Under the pieces are notes generated by a model. The model was not told where the DNA came from. It searched no databases and saw only the letters and a list, made by a program, of their open reading frames with translations. A DNA stretch of 64,000 nucleotides, taken from positions 143,794 through 207,793 of the forward strand of contig NZ_PTJD01000009.1 of NCBI RefSeq assembly GCF_002934625.1, in the 5' to 3' direction. Below, piece after piece: positions 29,891-38,730 of the stretch. The first letter of the stretch is position 1, and each line of letters starts with the position of its first letter. Both the position numbers and the translations under genes were made by a program. The DNA is from Kineococcus xinjiangensis. Lineage in GTDB: Bacteria > Actinomycetota > Actinomycetes > Actinomycetales > Kineococcaceae.

Positions 29891-31642
29891 GTGCAGGTCC
29901 AGAGCCCGCGGCCACCGGCCGGGGAGCGCACCCGCAGGCGGCTCCTCCCCCAGGGGACGCCGCTGCCCGACGACGTCTGGCTGGCGCGGCACCGCGCGTT
30001 CCTCGTCTCCGCCTGGGTCGCCTGCGCGACGGTCCTCGCCTGGGCCGCGGCCACGCGGGGGATGTGGCACGGCCTCGCCGACGCCGTCCCGGTCGCCCTC
30101 GCCGCGCTGCTGGCCACCCTCGCCGGGCGCCGCAGCCGCCAGCTCCGCCGGGAGATCGCCTCCTCCGCCGTGATGCTGGCGCTCATGACGGCCGCCGCGG
30201 TCGCCGTCCACCTCTCCGGTGGCCTCATCGAGGCGCACTTCCTGTTCTTCATCGCCGTCGGGGCGGCCGCCGCCTACCAGACGTGGGCGCCGTTCCTCAC
30301 GGCCATCGGCTTCGTCGTCCTCCACCACGGCGTGATGGGCACGCTCGCCGGGCAGGCGATCTTCAACCACCCCGGCGCGCAGGAGCGGCCCTGGGTGTGG
30401 GCGCTCGTCCACGCCGGGCTGCTGGCCGTCGCCGCGGCCGTCGGCATCGCCTCCTGGCGCGCCGACGAGGTGGTGCGCGCCCGGCTGGCGGACCTCGCCG
30501 CCCGCTCCCGGCTGATCGTGAGCACCGTCGAGGACGGCATCGTGGCCGTCGACCGCACCGGGCGGGTGGTCGACGCCAACCCGGCGGCCGTGCGCCTGCT
30601 CGCGCGGGGCGGCAGCCCTGTCGGGGTACCGCTGGAGGACCTGCTGCCCGGGGTGTGCGACGGGCAGCAGATGTGCGCGCTGGTGCGCGGCGAGCGCCCG
30701 GTGGCGCCGCACCGGACGTACGTGCCGGCGGGCGCCGACGCCGACGCCGTGCCGGTGTCGGTGACCGTCGTGCCCGTGCAGACCGACGACGCCGTCTGCG
30801 CCGTGGTGACGCTGCGGGACCTGTCCACCGCGGCGCGGGCCGCCACCGCCGAACGCGCCCTCATCGACCTCGCCGAGCGGGAGCGGGTCCAGCGCGAGGA
30901 CGTCGCCGCGCTGCTGGCCGCGGTGCGCCCCCCGGCGCTGCACGTCGAGGGGCTGGACATCGCCGTCGCCTACGAGCCGGCCGCCAGCGCACCGGCCGGC
31001 GGGGACCTCTACGACTGGGTGGCGCTGCCGTCGGGGGAGGTGCTGCTCGTCGTGGTCGACGCGATGGGACGCGGCACCGCCGCCACCCGCGAGGCGCTCG
31101 CCGTCACCTCCACCGTCCGCACCCTGGCCGTCGCCGGCTGCCCGCTGGAGGAGCTGGTCTCCCAGGCCGGCGCCGCGCTGGAGGTCACCCACCCCGACCT
31201 GCTCGCCACGCTGCTCGTCGCGCTGCTCGACCCCGCCACGGGCCGAGTCCGCCTCGCCGGCGGTGGGCACCCGCCGGCGCTCGTGGTGACCGGCCGCGGG
31301 GCGCGCGAGGTCAGCGCGGAGGGCCTCGGCGTGGGCTACCCCGACCCCGGCAGCTTCGCCGTGCGGGAGGTCGTGCTGGCGGAGGGCGACAGCCTCGTGC
31401 TCTACACCGACGGCCTCATCGAGGGCACGCGCGACCTGGCCGAGGGCCTGCGCGAGCTGGCCGCCACCGCCGCGGGCCTGGCGGGACGGCCCCCGGCCGA
31501 GTTCGCGCGGCGGCTGCTCACCGACGTCACCACCTGCGCCCTCGACGACGACGACTGCCTGGCCATCGTCGTCCGGCGCTCGGCCACCGCTCCCCGCGCG
31601 GCCGGTGCGCCCGCCGCGACGGCGTCCTCCCCCGTCCGGTAG
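29891..31642 (+). CDS. Membrane sensor - PAS - SpoIIE/PP2C-type phosphatase
   Basis: A 583-residue signalling protein. About six membrane helices occupy residues 35-195 with the segment YQTWAPFLTAIGFVVLHHGV; a PAS-like domain follows (about 212-320, IVSTVEDGIVAVDRTGRVVD). The PP2C/SpoIIE phosphatase domain covers about 350-570, with metal-binding acids in AGGDLYDWV and VVVDAMGRG, then LVLYTDGLIEGTRD and DDDDCLAIVV. Such proteins dephosphorylate STAS-type anti-anti-sigma factors; the substrate here is not in the window. It has a sigma-28-like promoter, linking it to the chemoreceptors. Confidence 0.88.
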   Translation: MQVQSPRPPAGERTRRRLLPQGTPLPDDVWLARHRAFLVSAWVACATVLAWAAATRGMWHGLADAVPVALAALLATLAGRRSRQLRREIASSAVMLALMTAAAVAVHLSGGLIEAHFLFFIAVGAAAAYQTWAPFLTAIGFVVLHHGVMGTLAGQAIFNHPGAQERPWVWALVHAGLLAVAAAVGIASWRADEVVRARLADLAARSRLIVSTVEDGIVAVDRTGRVVDANPAAVRLLARGGSPVGVPLEDLLPGVCDGQQMCALVRGERPVAPHRTYVPAGADADAVPVSVTVVPVQTDDAVCAVVTLRDLSTAARAATAERALIDLAERERVQREDVAALLAAVRPPALHVEGLDIAVAYEPAASAPAGGDLYDWVALPSGEVLLVVVDAMGRGTAATREALAVTSTVRTLAVAGCPLEELVSQAGAALEVTHPDLLATLLVALLDPATGRVRLAGGGHPPALVVTGRGAREVSAEGLGVGYPDPGSFAVREVVLAEGDSLVLYTDGLIEGTRDLAEGLRELAATAAGLAGRPPAEFARRLLTDVTTCALDDDDCLAIVVRRSATAPRAAGAPAATASSPVR

Positions 31643-31658
31643 CGCGCTGTCCCGGCCC

Positions 31659-31664
31659 TAGCAT
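31659..31664 (+). promoter_or_regulatory. Candidate -10 upstream of the YihY-family gene
   Basis: TAGCAT within CCTAGCAT, about 120 bp before the start codon at 31785, in the same CTAGNNT form as other candidate promoters here. No -35 is seen. Confidence 0.3.
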
Positions 31665-31784
31665 CTCGACGGCCGGGACCGCCCGGGATGTGCGGGGCGC
31701 CTGCAAGGCCGAGGCTGGCCCCTGTACCGGCCGGTGGGCCGGGCCCCGCCCGGGGCCGCACCGGAGGGCAGACGGGGGGAGCTC

Positions 31785-32648
31785 GTGGTGGAGGCTGTGC
31801 GCTCCCTGCTGCGGGGCGTGCAGGAGCGGTTGCGCCGCCACGACCTCTACCTGATCTCCGCCGGCATCACCTTCTACGCGGCGGTGGCGCTGCTGCCGTG
31901 GGCCGTGATCTCCTTCCGGCTGCTGGCGGCCGTGGTCGGCGCGGAGCAGGTGGTGCGGCTGGCCACCGCCGCCGCGGGGGCGCTGCCCGACGCCCACGAC
32001 CCCGAGGGGGTGGTCACCGCCGTGGTGACCACCGCGGTGCAGCTGCCCTGGCCGCTCGTCGCCGTCGCGGTGCTGCCCGCCACCCTGTGGGCGGAGGGCC
32101 TGCGCCGCGGGTTCGCGCGGGTCAGCACCCCCGGCCAGGAGCTGCCGCCGTCGGGTCCGGGGCGCACGGCGACGTGGCGGGTGCGGCTGGCCTCCCTGCC
32201 GCTGCTGCTGCTCGCTGCCCCCGCCGTCGTGCTGGGCCTGCTGCACCTGGCCCGGCTCCTGCTGCGGGTGCTGGAGCCGGGCGGGGCCGGGGCCGTGGCG
32301 CTGGCGGTGTACGTGGCCCTGAACGCGGTGTGGCTGCTGCTGTCCCCGGTCCTGCTCTACGCCTACCGCCTGCTGGGGCCGGTGCGGCCGTCGTGGCGGG
32401 CGGCGCTGTGGGCGTCCTTCGGGACCGGCGCGTTCATCTCCGGGTTCTCGCAGGGGGCCGTGCTGTTCCTCGCGATCCCGGTGGACCTGGGCGCGCCGTT
32501 CGGCGGGTTCGGCGCCGTCGGAGCCGCGGTCGCCGCGGGGCTGTGGCTGTGGGCCTTCACCGCGATGGCGGTGTACGGCTACGCGCTCGGCCTGGAGGTC
32601 GACGAGAGGTCCCGGGCCGGGGGACGACACCGGACCCGGGGTGCGTGA
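31785..32648 (+). CDS. YihY/BrkB-family integral membrane protein
   Basis: A 287-residue protein with about six membrane helices. The family N-terminus is present: LYLISAGITFYAAVALLPWA, matching the AxxYYxxxxLxP pattern of YihY/UPF0761 proteins. Further helices include RLASLPLLLLAAPAVVLGLL and the C-terminal GFGAVGAAVAAGLWLWAFTA. The family's function is unsettled. The start is GTG 31785 after GGGGGGAG; a second GTG follows immediately. The next gene begins 69 bp downstream on the same strand. Confidence 0.82.
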   Translation: MVEAVRSLLRGVQERLRRHDLYLISAGITFYAAVALLPWAVISFRLLAAVVGAEQVVRLATAAAGALPDAHDPEGVVTAVVTTAVQLPWPLVAVAVLPATLWAEGLRRGFARVSTPGQELPPSGPGRTATWRVRLASLPLLLLAAPAVVLGLLHLARLLLRVLEPGGAGAVALAVYVALNAVWLLLSPVLLYAYRLLGPVRPSWRAALWASFGTGAFISGFSQGAVLFLAIPVDLGAPFGGFGAVGAAVAAGLWLWAFTAMAVYGYALGLEVDERSRAGGRHRTRGA

Positions 32649-32717
32649 CCCGGGGTGCGTGACACGAGAGCCGCGGAGATCCAGGCTGGGGCCGGGCACG
32701 GGCATCGAGGGGGCGGC

Positions 32718-33671
32718 GTGGACGGTGTGACGACGGCGGCGGAGTCGGAGGCGGCGGAGGTCCTGCGCCGGATGGCGCTCGACGAGGGGCTCGCCGCGCG
32801 GGTGCTGGCCGATCCCGCTCTGGCCGCGGTCGCCCGCCGCATCGCGCGCCGCTACGTCGCGGGGGAGTCCCTCCCCGAGGCGCTGGACCGGGCGCAGGCC
32901 ATCGCCGCGCGGGGCCACGGGGTGAGCCTGGAGTTCGTGGGGGAGAGCATCCGCGACGAGCAGGTGGCGGAGGAGGCCACCCGCACGTTCCTCGACGTGG
33001 CCGCGGGGATCGGCGCCCGCGGGCTGCCCGGCAGCGTCTCCTTCGACCTGTCCCACGTGGGGCTCGTCATCGACCCCGAGCTGGGCCACCGCAACGCCGT
33101 GCGCATCGCCGAGGCGGCCGCCGCCGCCGGCGCGGAGCTGATGATCTCGGCGGAGGGTTCCGGCCGCACGGACCTGGTGCTCGACACCTACGAGCGCCTC
33201 GCGTCGAGCCATCCCCACGTCGGGGTGACGCTGCAGGCGCGGTTGCACCGGACGCCGGGGGACCTGCGGCGCGTCCTCGCGCTGCCCGGCCGCGTCCGGC
33301 TGGTGAAGGGGGCGTTCTCCGAGCCGGAGGAGGTCGCGCTCACCCGCGGCAGCACCGCCCTGCGCGGGGCGTACCTGGAGATGGCGGCGGAACTCGTGCG
33401 CAGCGGGCACCCCGTGTCCGTCGCCACCCACGACGGGGAGCTCCTCGCCGCGCTGGAGGAGCGCTGCGGGGACGCGCTGGGCGGGGGGCACGTGCTGTTC
33501 GAGATGCTGCTCGGGCTCGGTGGGGATTCCCTGGACCGGCTGCGCGGGAAGGGCTACCGGACCTCCGAGTACGTGGTGTTCGGCACGCAGTGGTGGCTCT
33601 ACGTCCTGAACCGGATGGCCGAGGAGCCGGGGCGGGTGTTCACCGCGCTCGCCGACGCGGCGGGTCGCTGA
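32718..33671 (+). CDS. Proline dehydrogenase-like protein with altered substrate motif
   Basis: A 317-residue TIM-barrel protein of the PRODH family, which oxidises proline to pyrroline-5-carboxylate with FAD. Family blocks are visible: LEFVGESIRDEQVAEEATRT, SFDLSHVGLVID, RVRLVKGAFSEPEEVALTRG, VATHDGELLAAL and FEMLLGLGGDSLDRLRGKG. In the C-terminal helix, where true enzymes carry RRxxE for the proline carboxylate, this protein has NRMAEEP: the first Arg is Asn. No pyrroline-carboxylate dehydrogenase gene is adjacent. It may therefore use another substrate or be inactive. GTG start with GAGGGGG upstream. Confidence 0.75.
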   Translation: MDGVTTAAESEAAEVLRRMALDEGLAARVLADPALAAVARRIARRYVAGESLPEALDRAQAIAARGHGVSLEFVGESIRDEQVAEEATRTFLDVAAGIGARGLPGSVSFDLSHVGLVIDPELGHRNAVRIAEAAAAAGAELMISAEGSGRTDLVLDTYERLASSHPHVGVTLQARLHRTPGDLRRVLALPGRVRLVKGAFSEPEEVALTRGSTALRGAYLEMAAELVRSGHPVSVATHDGELLAALEERCGDALGGGHVLFEMLLGLGGDSLDRLRGKGYRTSEYVVFGTQWWLYVLNRMAEEPGRVFTALADAAGR

Positions 33672-33926
33672 CGCCGGGCCCCCGGGGCGTGCCCGCGGCG
33701 CACTGAGCGCCCGCCCCGGCCGGGTCGCACGCGCTGCCCGGCCGGGACGAACCCCACCCGGACGACGTCGGGGAACCGCTGCGCCGGATGCCCTACGACG
33801 CGCGGGGCGCGTGCATGGATCGGCTCGATCCGGGTACCCCACGACTGAGCGCCACCGCAGGCGCGCCCGCCGCCGATCCCGGCGCGAGGGCAGCCGTCGT
33901 GACCTTCCACACCTCCGGGAGAGCCC

Positions 33927-34610
33927 ATGAGCACACCCAGCGGATCCCACGTCCCCGGCGAGGGGCCGACCACCGGCACCGACCCCAGCGGTGGGCTCTC
34001 CACCTCCGGTCCCGGCGGCGCCAGGTCCGTCGCGGGCCTCGGCCTCGATCGCCTCTCCGTGGTCAACCGGGAGAAGGAGCAGTACGGCGGGGTCAAGGTC
34101 GGCTCGGCGTTCTTCGGCTGGCTCACCGCCACCGGCACCGCCGTCCTCCTGACCGCCCTGCTCGCCGCCCTCGGTGCCGCCGTCGGCGCAGCCACCGACA
34201 CCGGCGCCGGGGAGGCCGTCGGCCAGGCACAGGCGAACGCGGGGACGGCCGGCATCATCAGCGGCATCGCGCTGCTCGTCGTGCTGTTCGTCTCGTACTT
34301 CTGCGGCGGCTACGTCGCCGGCCGGATGGCCCGCTTCAACGGCGCCAAGCAGGGCCTCGCGGTGTGGCTGTGGGCCGTCGTCATCGCCGTCGTCGTCGCG
34401 ATCCTCACCGCGCTCGTCGGCTCCCAGTTCGACATCCTCGGCCGCCTCGGCAGCTTCCCGACGCTCCCGCTGGACGGTGCGTCCCTCAGCACCGCCAGCA
34501 TCATCACCGCGATCCTCGCCGCGGTCGTCGCCCTCGGCGGCGCCGTCCTGGGCGGCCTCAGCGGCATGCGCTTCCACCGCAAGGTCGACAAGGCCGGCCT
34601 CGGCCGCTGA
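33927..34610 (+). CDS. Small multi-pass membrane protein, unknown function
   Basis: A 227-residue protein with a disordered Gly/Ser/Thr/Pro N-terminus (about 1-50) and four hydrophobic helices (about 62-85, 110-132, 145-165, 190-212). The third starts after GGYVAGRMARFNGAKQGLAV, a pattern seen in TIGR04086-like and related actinobacterial membrane proteins. The ATG has GGGAGAG upstream. A strong hairpin terminator follows. The 255 bp upstream show only GC-rich inverted segments and no clear promoter. Confidence 0.78.
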   Translation: MSTPSGSHVPGEGPTTGTDPSGGLSTSGPGGARSVAGLGLDRLSVVNREKEQYGGVKVGSAFFGWLTATGTAVLLTALLAALGAAVGAATDTGAGEAVGQAQANAGTAGIISGIALLVVLFVSYFCGGYVAGRMARFNGAKQGLAVWLWAVVIAVVVAILTALVGSQFDILGRLGSFPTLPLDGASLSTASIITAILAAVVALGGAVLGGLSGMRFHRKVDKAGLGR

Positions 34611-34635
34611 GCCGACCCGCACCTTCGGAGCCCCG

Positions 34636-34678
34636 CCGCGGAGCCCCGCTCCCCTGGGAGGGGAGCGGGGCTCCGCGG
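34636..34678. terminator. 19-bp stem bidirectional terminator
   Basis: CCGCGGAGCCCCGCTCCCC pairs fully with its downstream complement around a TGGGA loop. It lies between convergent genes, 25 bp after one stop and two bp before the other. Confidence 0.85.
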
Positions 34679-34680
34679 CG

Positions 34681-35634
34681 TCAGCGCTCCCTGCGGTGGC
34701 GGGGCCGGTGCGGCGGGCCCCGCCGCACCGGCTTCGGCTGCGGCGGGGAGGGCTCCACCGGGTCCAGGTACGACGCGAACGCCGGCACTCCGTGCTCCGC
34801 GCACGCCGTCCGCAGCACCGCCACCGCAGCCGCCCGCTCCTCGTCGTCGAGGAGGAGGAAGCCCTCCAACTCCGGCTGGTCGTCGCCCCGGACCGTCGTG
34901 CGGACCGACAGCGTGACGGAGGTGTGGACGTCGTCCATCGTCCACTCCGGGCGCACGGCCCCGCGCTGCACCCGCACCTGGTGGACGTCCGCCCACCGGT
35001 AGCGGCCCACCTCCCAGCCGTCACGGCGGTGCACCAGGTGGACGCCGTCGTCGTGGAGGGTGCTGCGGGCGGGGAACCGCGCCCACCACCGGGCCCGCAG
35101 CCACGTCAGGGTCAGGGCCCCCGCGCCGGGCAGGAGCCACCACGGATCCTCCGTGGCGGCGGCCACCACCGTCGCCACGGCCGCCGCGAGGTACCCCGGC
35201 CGCAGGGCGCGCGAGGCGTGGCGGTCGGAGGACGCCACGAGCAGCCGCTCTCCCGCCGGGGGCGCCGACGGGACCCCGCCCACCCTCTCCGCCCGGGCGA
35301 GGAGCGCCCACCCGGCCAGCGCCGCCCCGAACAGCGCACCCTGCACGGTGAACGCCAGGTCGACCGCGTCCAGCGGGTGCGCGTCCTCCCCGGAGAGCAG
35401 TCCGCCGGCGAGCGCCGTCGCCGCCGGCAGCAGGCCCAGGCAGGACAGGAAGGCCAGACCCAGCGCCATCTCGGGGTGCGCCCGCAGCGGGGGGATCCGG
35501 CGCAGCGCCGACCCCGCTGCGAACCGCCCGGATGCGGACGGTCCGCGCCGTCCGCCGCGCAGGCGCAGCAGGAGGTGGATGGTGCACGCGGCGGCCACCG
35601 CGACGAGCAGCAGGTCCACGTCCAGGTCGAGCAC
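34681..35634 (-). CDS. Hypothetical membrane protein
   Basis: A protein of about 317 residues with two hydrophobic clusters (first helix around 4-20, a pair around 60-110 and another around 155-190), then a soluble C-terminal half of about 130 residues (LHDDGVHLVHRRDGWEVGRY, VTLSVRTTVRGDDQPELEGF) that resembles a PH-like or DUF-type beta domain. The C-terminal tail is Pro/Arg-rich. No family is recognised with confidence. The start is uncertain: GTG 35634 is favoured because it begins just before the first helix, but the frame is open to 35688 and no good ribosome site is present. Confidence 0.65.
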   Translation of the reverse strand: MLDLDVDLLLVAVAAACTIHLLLRLRGGRRGPSASGRFAAGSALRRIPPLRAHPEMALGLAFLSCLGLLPAATALAGGLLSGEDAHPLDAVDLAFTVQGALFGAALAGWALLARAERVGGVPSAPPAGERLLVASSDRHASRALRPGYLAAAVATVVAAATEDPWWLLPGAGALTLTWLRARWWARFPARSTLHDDGVHLVHRRDGWEVGRYRWADVHQVRVQRGAVRPEWTMDDVHTSVTLSVRTTVRGDDQPELEGFLLLDDEERAAAVAVLRTACAEHGVPAFASYLDPVEPSPPQPKPVRRGPPHRPRHRRER

Positions 35635-35728
35635 GGGCCGAGCGTCGCACGCCTCCCGCCGGCAGCGGGGGCGAGCGCGCAGGATCACCCGCCGGGCGCA
35701 GCCGGGCGGAAACCGCCATGAGCGAGCC

Positions 35729-35752
35729 GTGATCGAGAGATCACTGTAAGTT
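35729..35752 (+). promoter_or_regulatory. Inverted repeat next to a -10 box before the AAA ATPase gene
   Basis: GTGATC-GAGA-GATCAC (35729-35744) is a perfect 6-bp dyad directly followed by TAAGTT (35747-35752), a good TANNNT -10 in an AT-richer patch. A repressor bound there would block the promoter. The ATG is 24 bp farther on, with GGGAGG. Confidence 0.5.
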
Positions 35753-35776
35753 GGCGACAGGCGGCGGGAGGTCAGG

Positions 35777-36784
35777 ATGGCGACGGCAGCACAGGTGAAG
35801 GCTCTCGTGGAGAGCCACGGTCAGGGCGACGAGGCCCGCTTCTACTCCGTGGCGCTCCAGATCGCCGACAGCGCCGCCAAGAGCGGTCGCGTCCGCTTCT
35901 CCGAGGACCTGCGCAACCTCGTCGAGACCGGACGCGTCGCCGGCGCCGGAGGGCGCTACCTCTCCCCCACCAGCCGCGCCGTGCAGGTGGCGCAGCCCCG
36001 CGGTGAGCTCGCCCAGGTCCTCACCGTCGGATACCCCACCGCCCACCTGACCGACATGGCGCTCAGCCTGGAAGTGCTGCGACGCATCCAGCGCATCCTC
36101 GCCGAGCAGCGCCGCCAGGAGACCCTGCGCACCCACGGGTTCCAGCCGATGCGCAAGGTGCTGCTGTCGGGGCCGCCCGGCACCGGCAAGACCATGACCG
36201 CCGACGTCGTCGCCGGTGAGCTGAACCTGCCGTCCTTCTCCATCCGCCTCGACAACCTCGTGGACCTCACCGTGGACGAGGCGGTCACGAAGCTGCGGCT
36301 CGTCTTCGACCTGGTCAGCCAGACCCGCGGGGTGTTCCTCTTCGACAACCTCGACGCCCTCGTCGGGCAACCCGGGCAGGACGATGCGTCAGCCGCGGCG
36401 GGCAGCGGCGGTCACCTCATCCGCTCGTTCCTGGGCTTCCTCGAGGAGGACGAGTCGCCCAGCGTGCTCGTGGTCACCACCAACCGCACCCAGTTGCTGG
36501 ACCGGGGACTGCTGCGCCGCTTCGACGTCCTCATCCACTACGTCCTCCCCACGACCGGGGTGATCCACGACCTCATCCAGCGCCGGCTGCGGAAGTTCGA
36601 CCTCACGGCCGTGGAGTGGCCGCGCGTCGCGTCCACCGCCGGTGGTCTCAGCCACGAGGAGGTCGCCGCGGCAGCGGAGCTGGCGGCCAAGCAGTCGGTG
36701 CTGGACGGCAAGGACCAGGTGGAGACCTCCGCCCTGCTCAACGCGCTGAGGGAACGACGGGAACTGCTCAAGATCTCCTCGTGA
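35777..36784 (+). CDS. AAA-family ATPase with altered Walker B motif
   Basis: A 335-residue ATPase of the SpoVK/COG0464 type. The helical N-terminal region (about 1-115) is followed by the AAA core: Walker A LLSGPPGTGKTMT near 131-141, Walker B-like GVFLFDNLDALVG near 188-198, sensor-1 VVTTNRTQLLDRG and arginine-finger segment LLRRFD. The catalytic Glu of Walker B (normally FDE) is Asn, so hydrolysis may be slow or absent. Related ATPases are often paired with a subtilase in possible defence cassettes, but no such gene is adjacent here. Its substrate is unknown. Confidence 0.83.
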   Translation: MATAAQVKALVESHGQGDEARFYSVALQIADSAAKSGRVRFSEDLRNLVETGRVAGAGGRYLSPTSRAVQVAQPRGELAQVLTVGYPTAHLTDMALSLEVLRRIQRILAEQRRQETLRTHGFQPMRKVLLSGPPGTGKTMTADVVAGELNLPSFSIRLDNLVDLTVDEAVTKLRLVFDLVSQTRGVFLFDNLDALVGQPGQDDASAAAGSGGHLIRSFLGFLEEDESPSVLVVTTNRTQLLDRGLLRRFDVLIHYVLPTTGVIHDLIQRRLRKFDLTAVEWPRVASTAGGLSHEEVAAAAELAAKQSVLDGKDQVETSALLNALRERRELLKISS

Positions 36785-36862
36785 CCCGGATCCCCCGCGT
36801 GCGAGGTGCGGCTGCGGGAGGGCGAGCCCCCCGTGCGCCACCGGCTTCCGTGCGCGTGGGAC

Positions 36863-38401
36863 CTAGCGGTTCCGCACGAGGTCGTTGTGGGACTTCGTCG
36901 GCGAGTAGACCTTCGGGTCGTACCCGTAGCCGTACCCGTACCCGCGGACGTGCTTCTTGCGCACCCCGACGAGGACGGTGCCGTAGACCTTGGCGCCGAC
37001 GCTGCGCATCTGGGCCGACGCGCGCTTGACGTCCTCCCGCCTCGTGCGCTCGGAGCGGCCGAGGAGGATCACCCCGGACGTGAGCGCACCCAGCACGACG
37101 GAGTCCGCCAGGGACAGCACCGGTGCCGAGTCGAAGAGCACCAGGTCGTAGCGCGCCTCGAGCTGGCTCAGCACGTGCCGCATCGCCGACGACCCGAGCA
37201 GCTCCGCAGGGTTGGGCGGGATCGGTCCGGCTGTGAGGACGTCCATCAGCCCGTCCTGCCAGGACCGGGTGACGTCATCGAGCGTCGCCTGACCGACGAG
37301 CACGCTCGTCAGCCCCTGTCCTCCCTCGAGCCCCAGGTAGTGGCTGGCCCTCGGGCGGCGCAGGTCGGCTTCGACGAGGCAGACCCTGACGCCGGACTGC
37401 GCCAACGAGATGGCCAGGTTGCAGGCGGTCGTCGACTTCCCCTCGTCCTCCCGTGGACTCGTCATGAGGAGGGAGCGGGCGGGGGAGTCGATGTCGACGA
37501 ACTGGAGGTGGGTCCGCAGCTGGCGGAAGGCCTCCGCGCGCGGGGAGTACGGATCGTCCTCGTTGATCAGGATCAGGTCTTGGGTCTGCCGGTCCTCGGG
37601 GAGCACGCCGAGAGTGGGTGCGCTCGCGGAGTTCGACAGCTGCTCGGCGTCGCTGATCGAGGTCTCGAGCGCCTCGCGCAGGAGAGCGATGCCGAGACCG
37701 AGCAGCAGGCCGAGAGCGGCGGCGACGGCGATGCTGCGCGCCGGCTTCGGCCAGACCGGAGCGGGGGAGACGTGTGCCGGGTCGGGCGTGCGGACCCGGA
37801 TGAGGCTCTTCCCGCCGGCTGTGGGGGCCTCGAGCGCGTGCACGTGCTCGGAGAAGACGGCGGCGACCTCGTCGGCCACGCGCCGCGCGGTGTCGGCTGA
37901 CTGGTCGGTGACCGTGATGTTGATCAGCATCGTGTAGGGCAGCGCGCTGGCGACGATGTGCTCCTGGAGCTCCACCGGCGTGTGCGTGAGGTCGAGCCTG
38001 TCGATGACCCTCTTGGTCACGGTCGAGCTGCTGACGAGCTCTGCGTACGAGGCGACCCGCTGCTGCGACAGGAGGCCACCCTGGTAGGCGTTCCCGACGT
38101 TGACCGAGCCCTCCGGAACCACGACGAACAGCCGGATCCGCGCCTCGTAGTAGGGCGTCAGCGCTGCGGTCACCCCGATGGCGGCGCCGATCGTGACCAG
38201 CATGGACAGCACGATCGACAGCCAGCGCCTCCGCAGGACGCTGATGTAGTGGCGCACCTGCGCCTCGGAGGCCCCGCCGGGTGTGAGGGTGTCCGCCGAC
38301 TCGCCGGAGGCGGTCCCTGCGGACTGGAGGCACGAGTGCCCGGAACCCTGACCGGAGACGGCCGACTCCTGCAGCCCTCCCGACGAGGATTCGAACGTCA
38401 C
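36863..38401 (-). CDS. Wzz-type chain-length regulator fused to BY-kinase
   Basis: A 512-residue polysaccharide co-polymerase with tyrosine-kinase activity (Wzc/CapAB type). The cytosolic N-terminal ~55 residues are followed by TM1 (WLSIVLSMLVTIGAAIGVTA), an extracytoplasmic Wzz domain, TM2 near 225-245, then the kinase domain: Walker A SPREDEGKSTTACNLA, Walker A' VCLVEADLRRP, Walker B YDLVLFDSAPVL. The C-terminus carries a tyrosine cluster, RGYGYGYGYDPKVY, the usual autophosphorylation tail. Start GTG with GGGGGAGAG upstream. It is divergent from the glycosyltransferase genes it should serve. Confidence 0.92.
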   Translation of the reverse strand: MTFESSSGGLQESAVSGQGSGHSCLQSAGTASGESADTLTPGGASEAQVRHYISVLRRRWLSIVLSMLVTIGAAIGVTAALTPYYEARIRLFVVVPEGSVNVGNAYQGGLLSQQRVASYAELVSSSTVTKRVIDRLDLTHTPVELQEHIVASALPYTMLINITVTDQSADTARRVADEVAAVFSEHVHALEAPTAGGKSLIRVRTPDPAHVSPAPVWPKPARSIAVAAALGLLLGLGIALLREALETSISDAEQLSNSASAPTLGVLPEDRQTQDLILINEDDPYSPRAEAFRQLRTHLQFVDIDSPARSLLMTSPREDEGKSTTACNLAISLAQSGVRVCLVEADLRRPRASHYLGLEGGQGLTSVLVGQATLDDVTRSWQDGLMDVLTAGPIPPNPAELLGSSAMRHVLSQLEARYDLVLFDSAPVLSLADSVVLGALTSGVILLGRSERTRREDVKRASAQMRSVGAKVYGTVLVGVRKKHVRGYGYGYGYDPKVYSPTKSHNDLVRNR

Positions 38402-38730
38402 GTCTCTCCCCCAAGTCGCCCCGCAGCAGAACAGATGTTCTCCGCTCCCTGTCTCGGCTCCTCACGAGCGAACTTGAGCGGGAGTCACCCGACGGACGAT
38501 CCTCCTGAGGCTGGTGGCGCCCCTGGTGTCGATGAGGTGCTCATCCCCTCGGTGACGTCCCTGGGGCGGGCCCACCCGCAGCTCGGGAGCCCCTGCCCGC
38601 AGGACCGGCAGGAGACGCGGCCCACGGGCCACCCGCCGGAGCGGGCGGTGCGGCGGCCGGCGGCCACCCCGACCGCTCAAGGCCCCGCCCCCCGATGCCG
38701 ACGATGGACGGGAACACCGGAAGGAGGCCG
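38402..38730. other. Divergent intergenic region of the polysaccharide locus
   Basis: About 330 bp between the BY-kinase start and the first glycosyltransferase. It contains the GAAC-N4-GTTC dyad near the kinase start. Short open frames on both strands lack ribosome sites and good codon use, so I see no gene. Promoters for both directions must lie here but none is clear. Confidence 0.5.
38428..38441. promoter_or_regulatory. LexA-box-like dyad upstream of the BY-kinase gene
   Basis: AGAACAGATGTTCT is a perfect inverted repeat containing GAAC-N4-GTTC, the core of Gram-positive SOS boxes (CGAACNNNNGTTCG). The flanking CG/CG of typical actinobacterial LexA sites is missing. It lies 27-40 bp before the GTG at 38401. 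Confidence 0.45.

Noticed and set aside
35777..36784. AAA ATPase as half of an ATPase-subtilase defence cassette
   Set aside because: No subtilase adjoins it; those at 20.7 and 53.4 kb are exported proteins in other contexts. The next gene is a convergent polysaccharide kinase.
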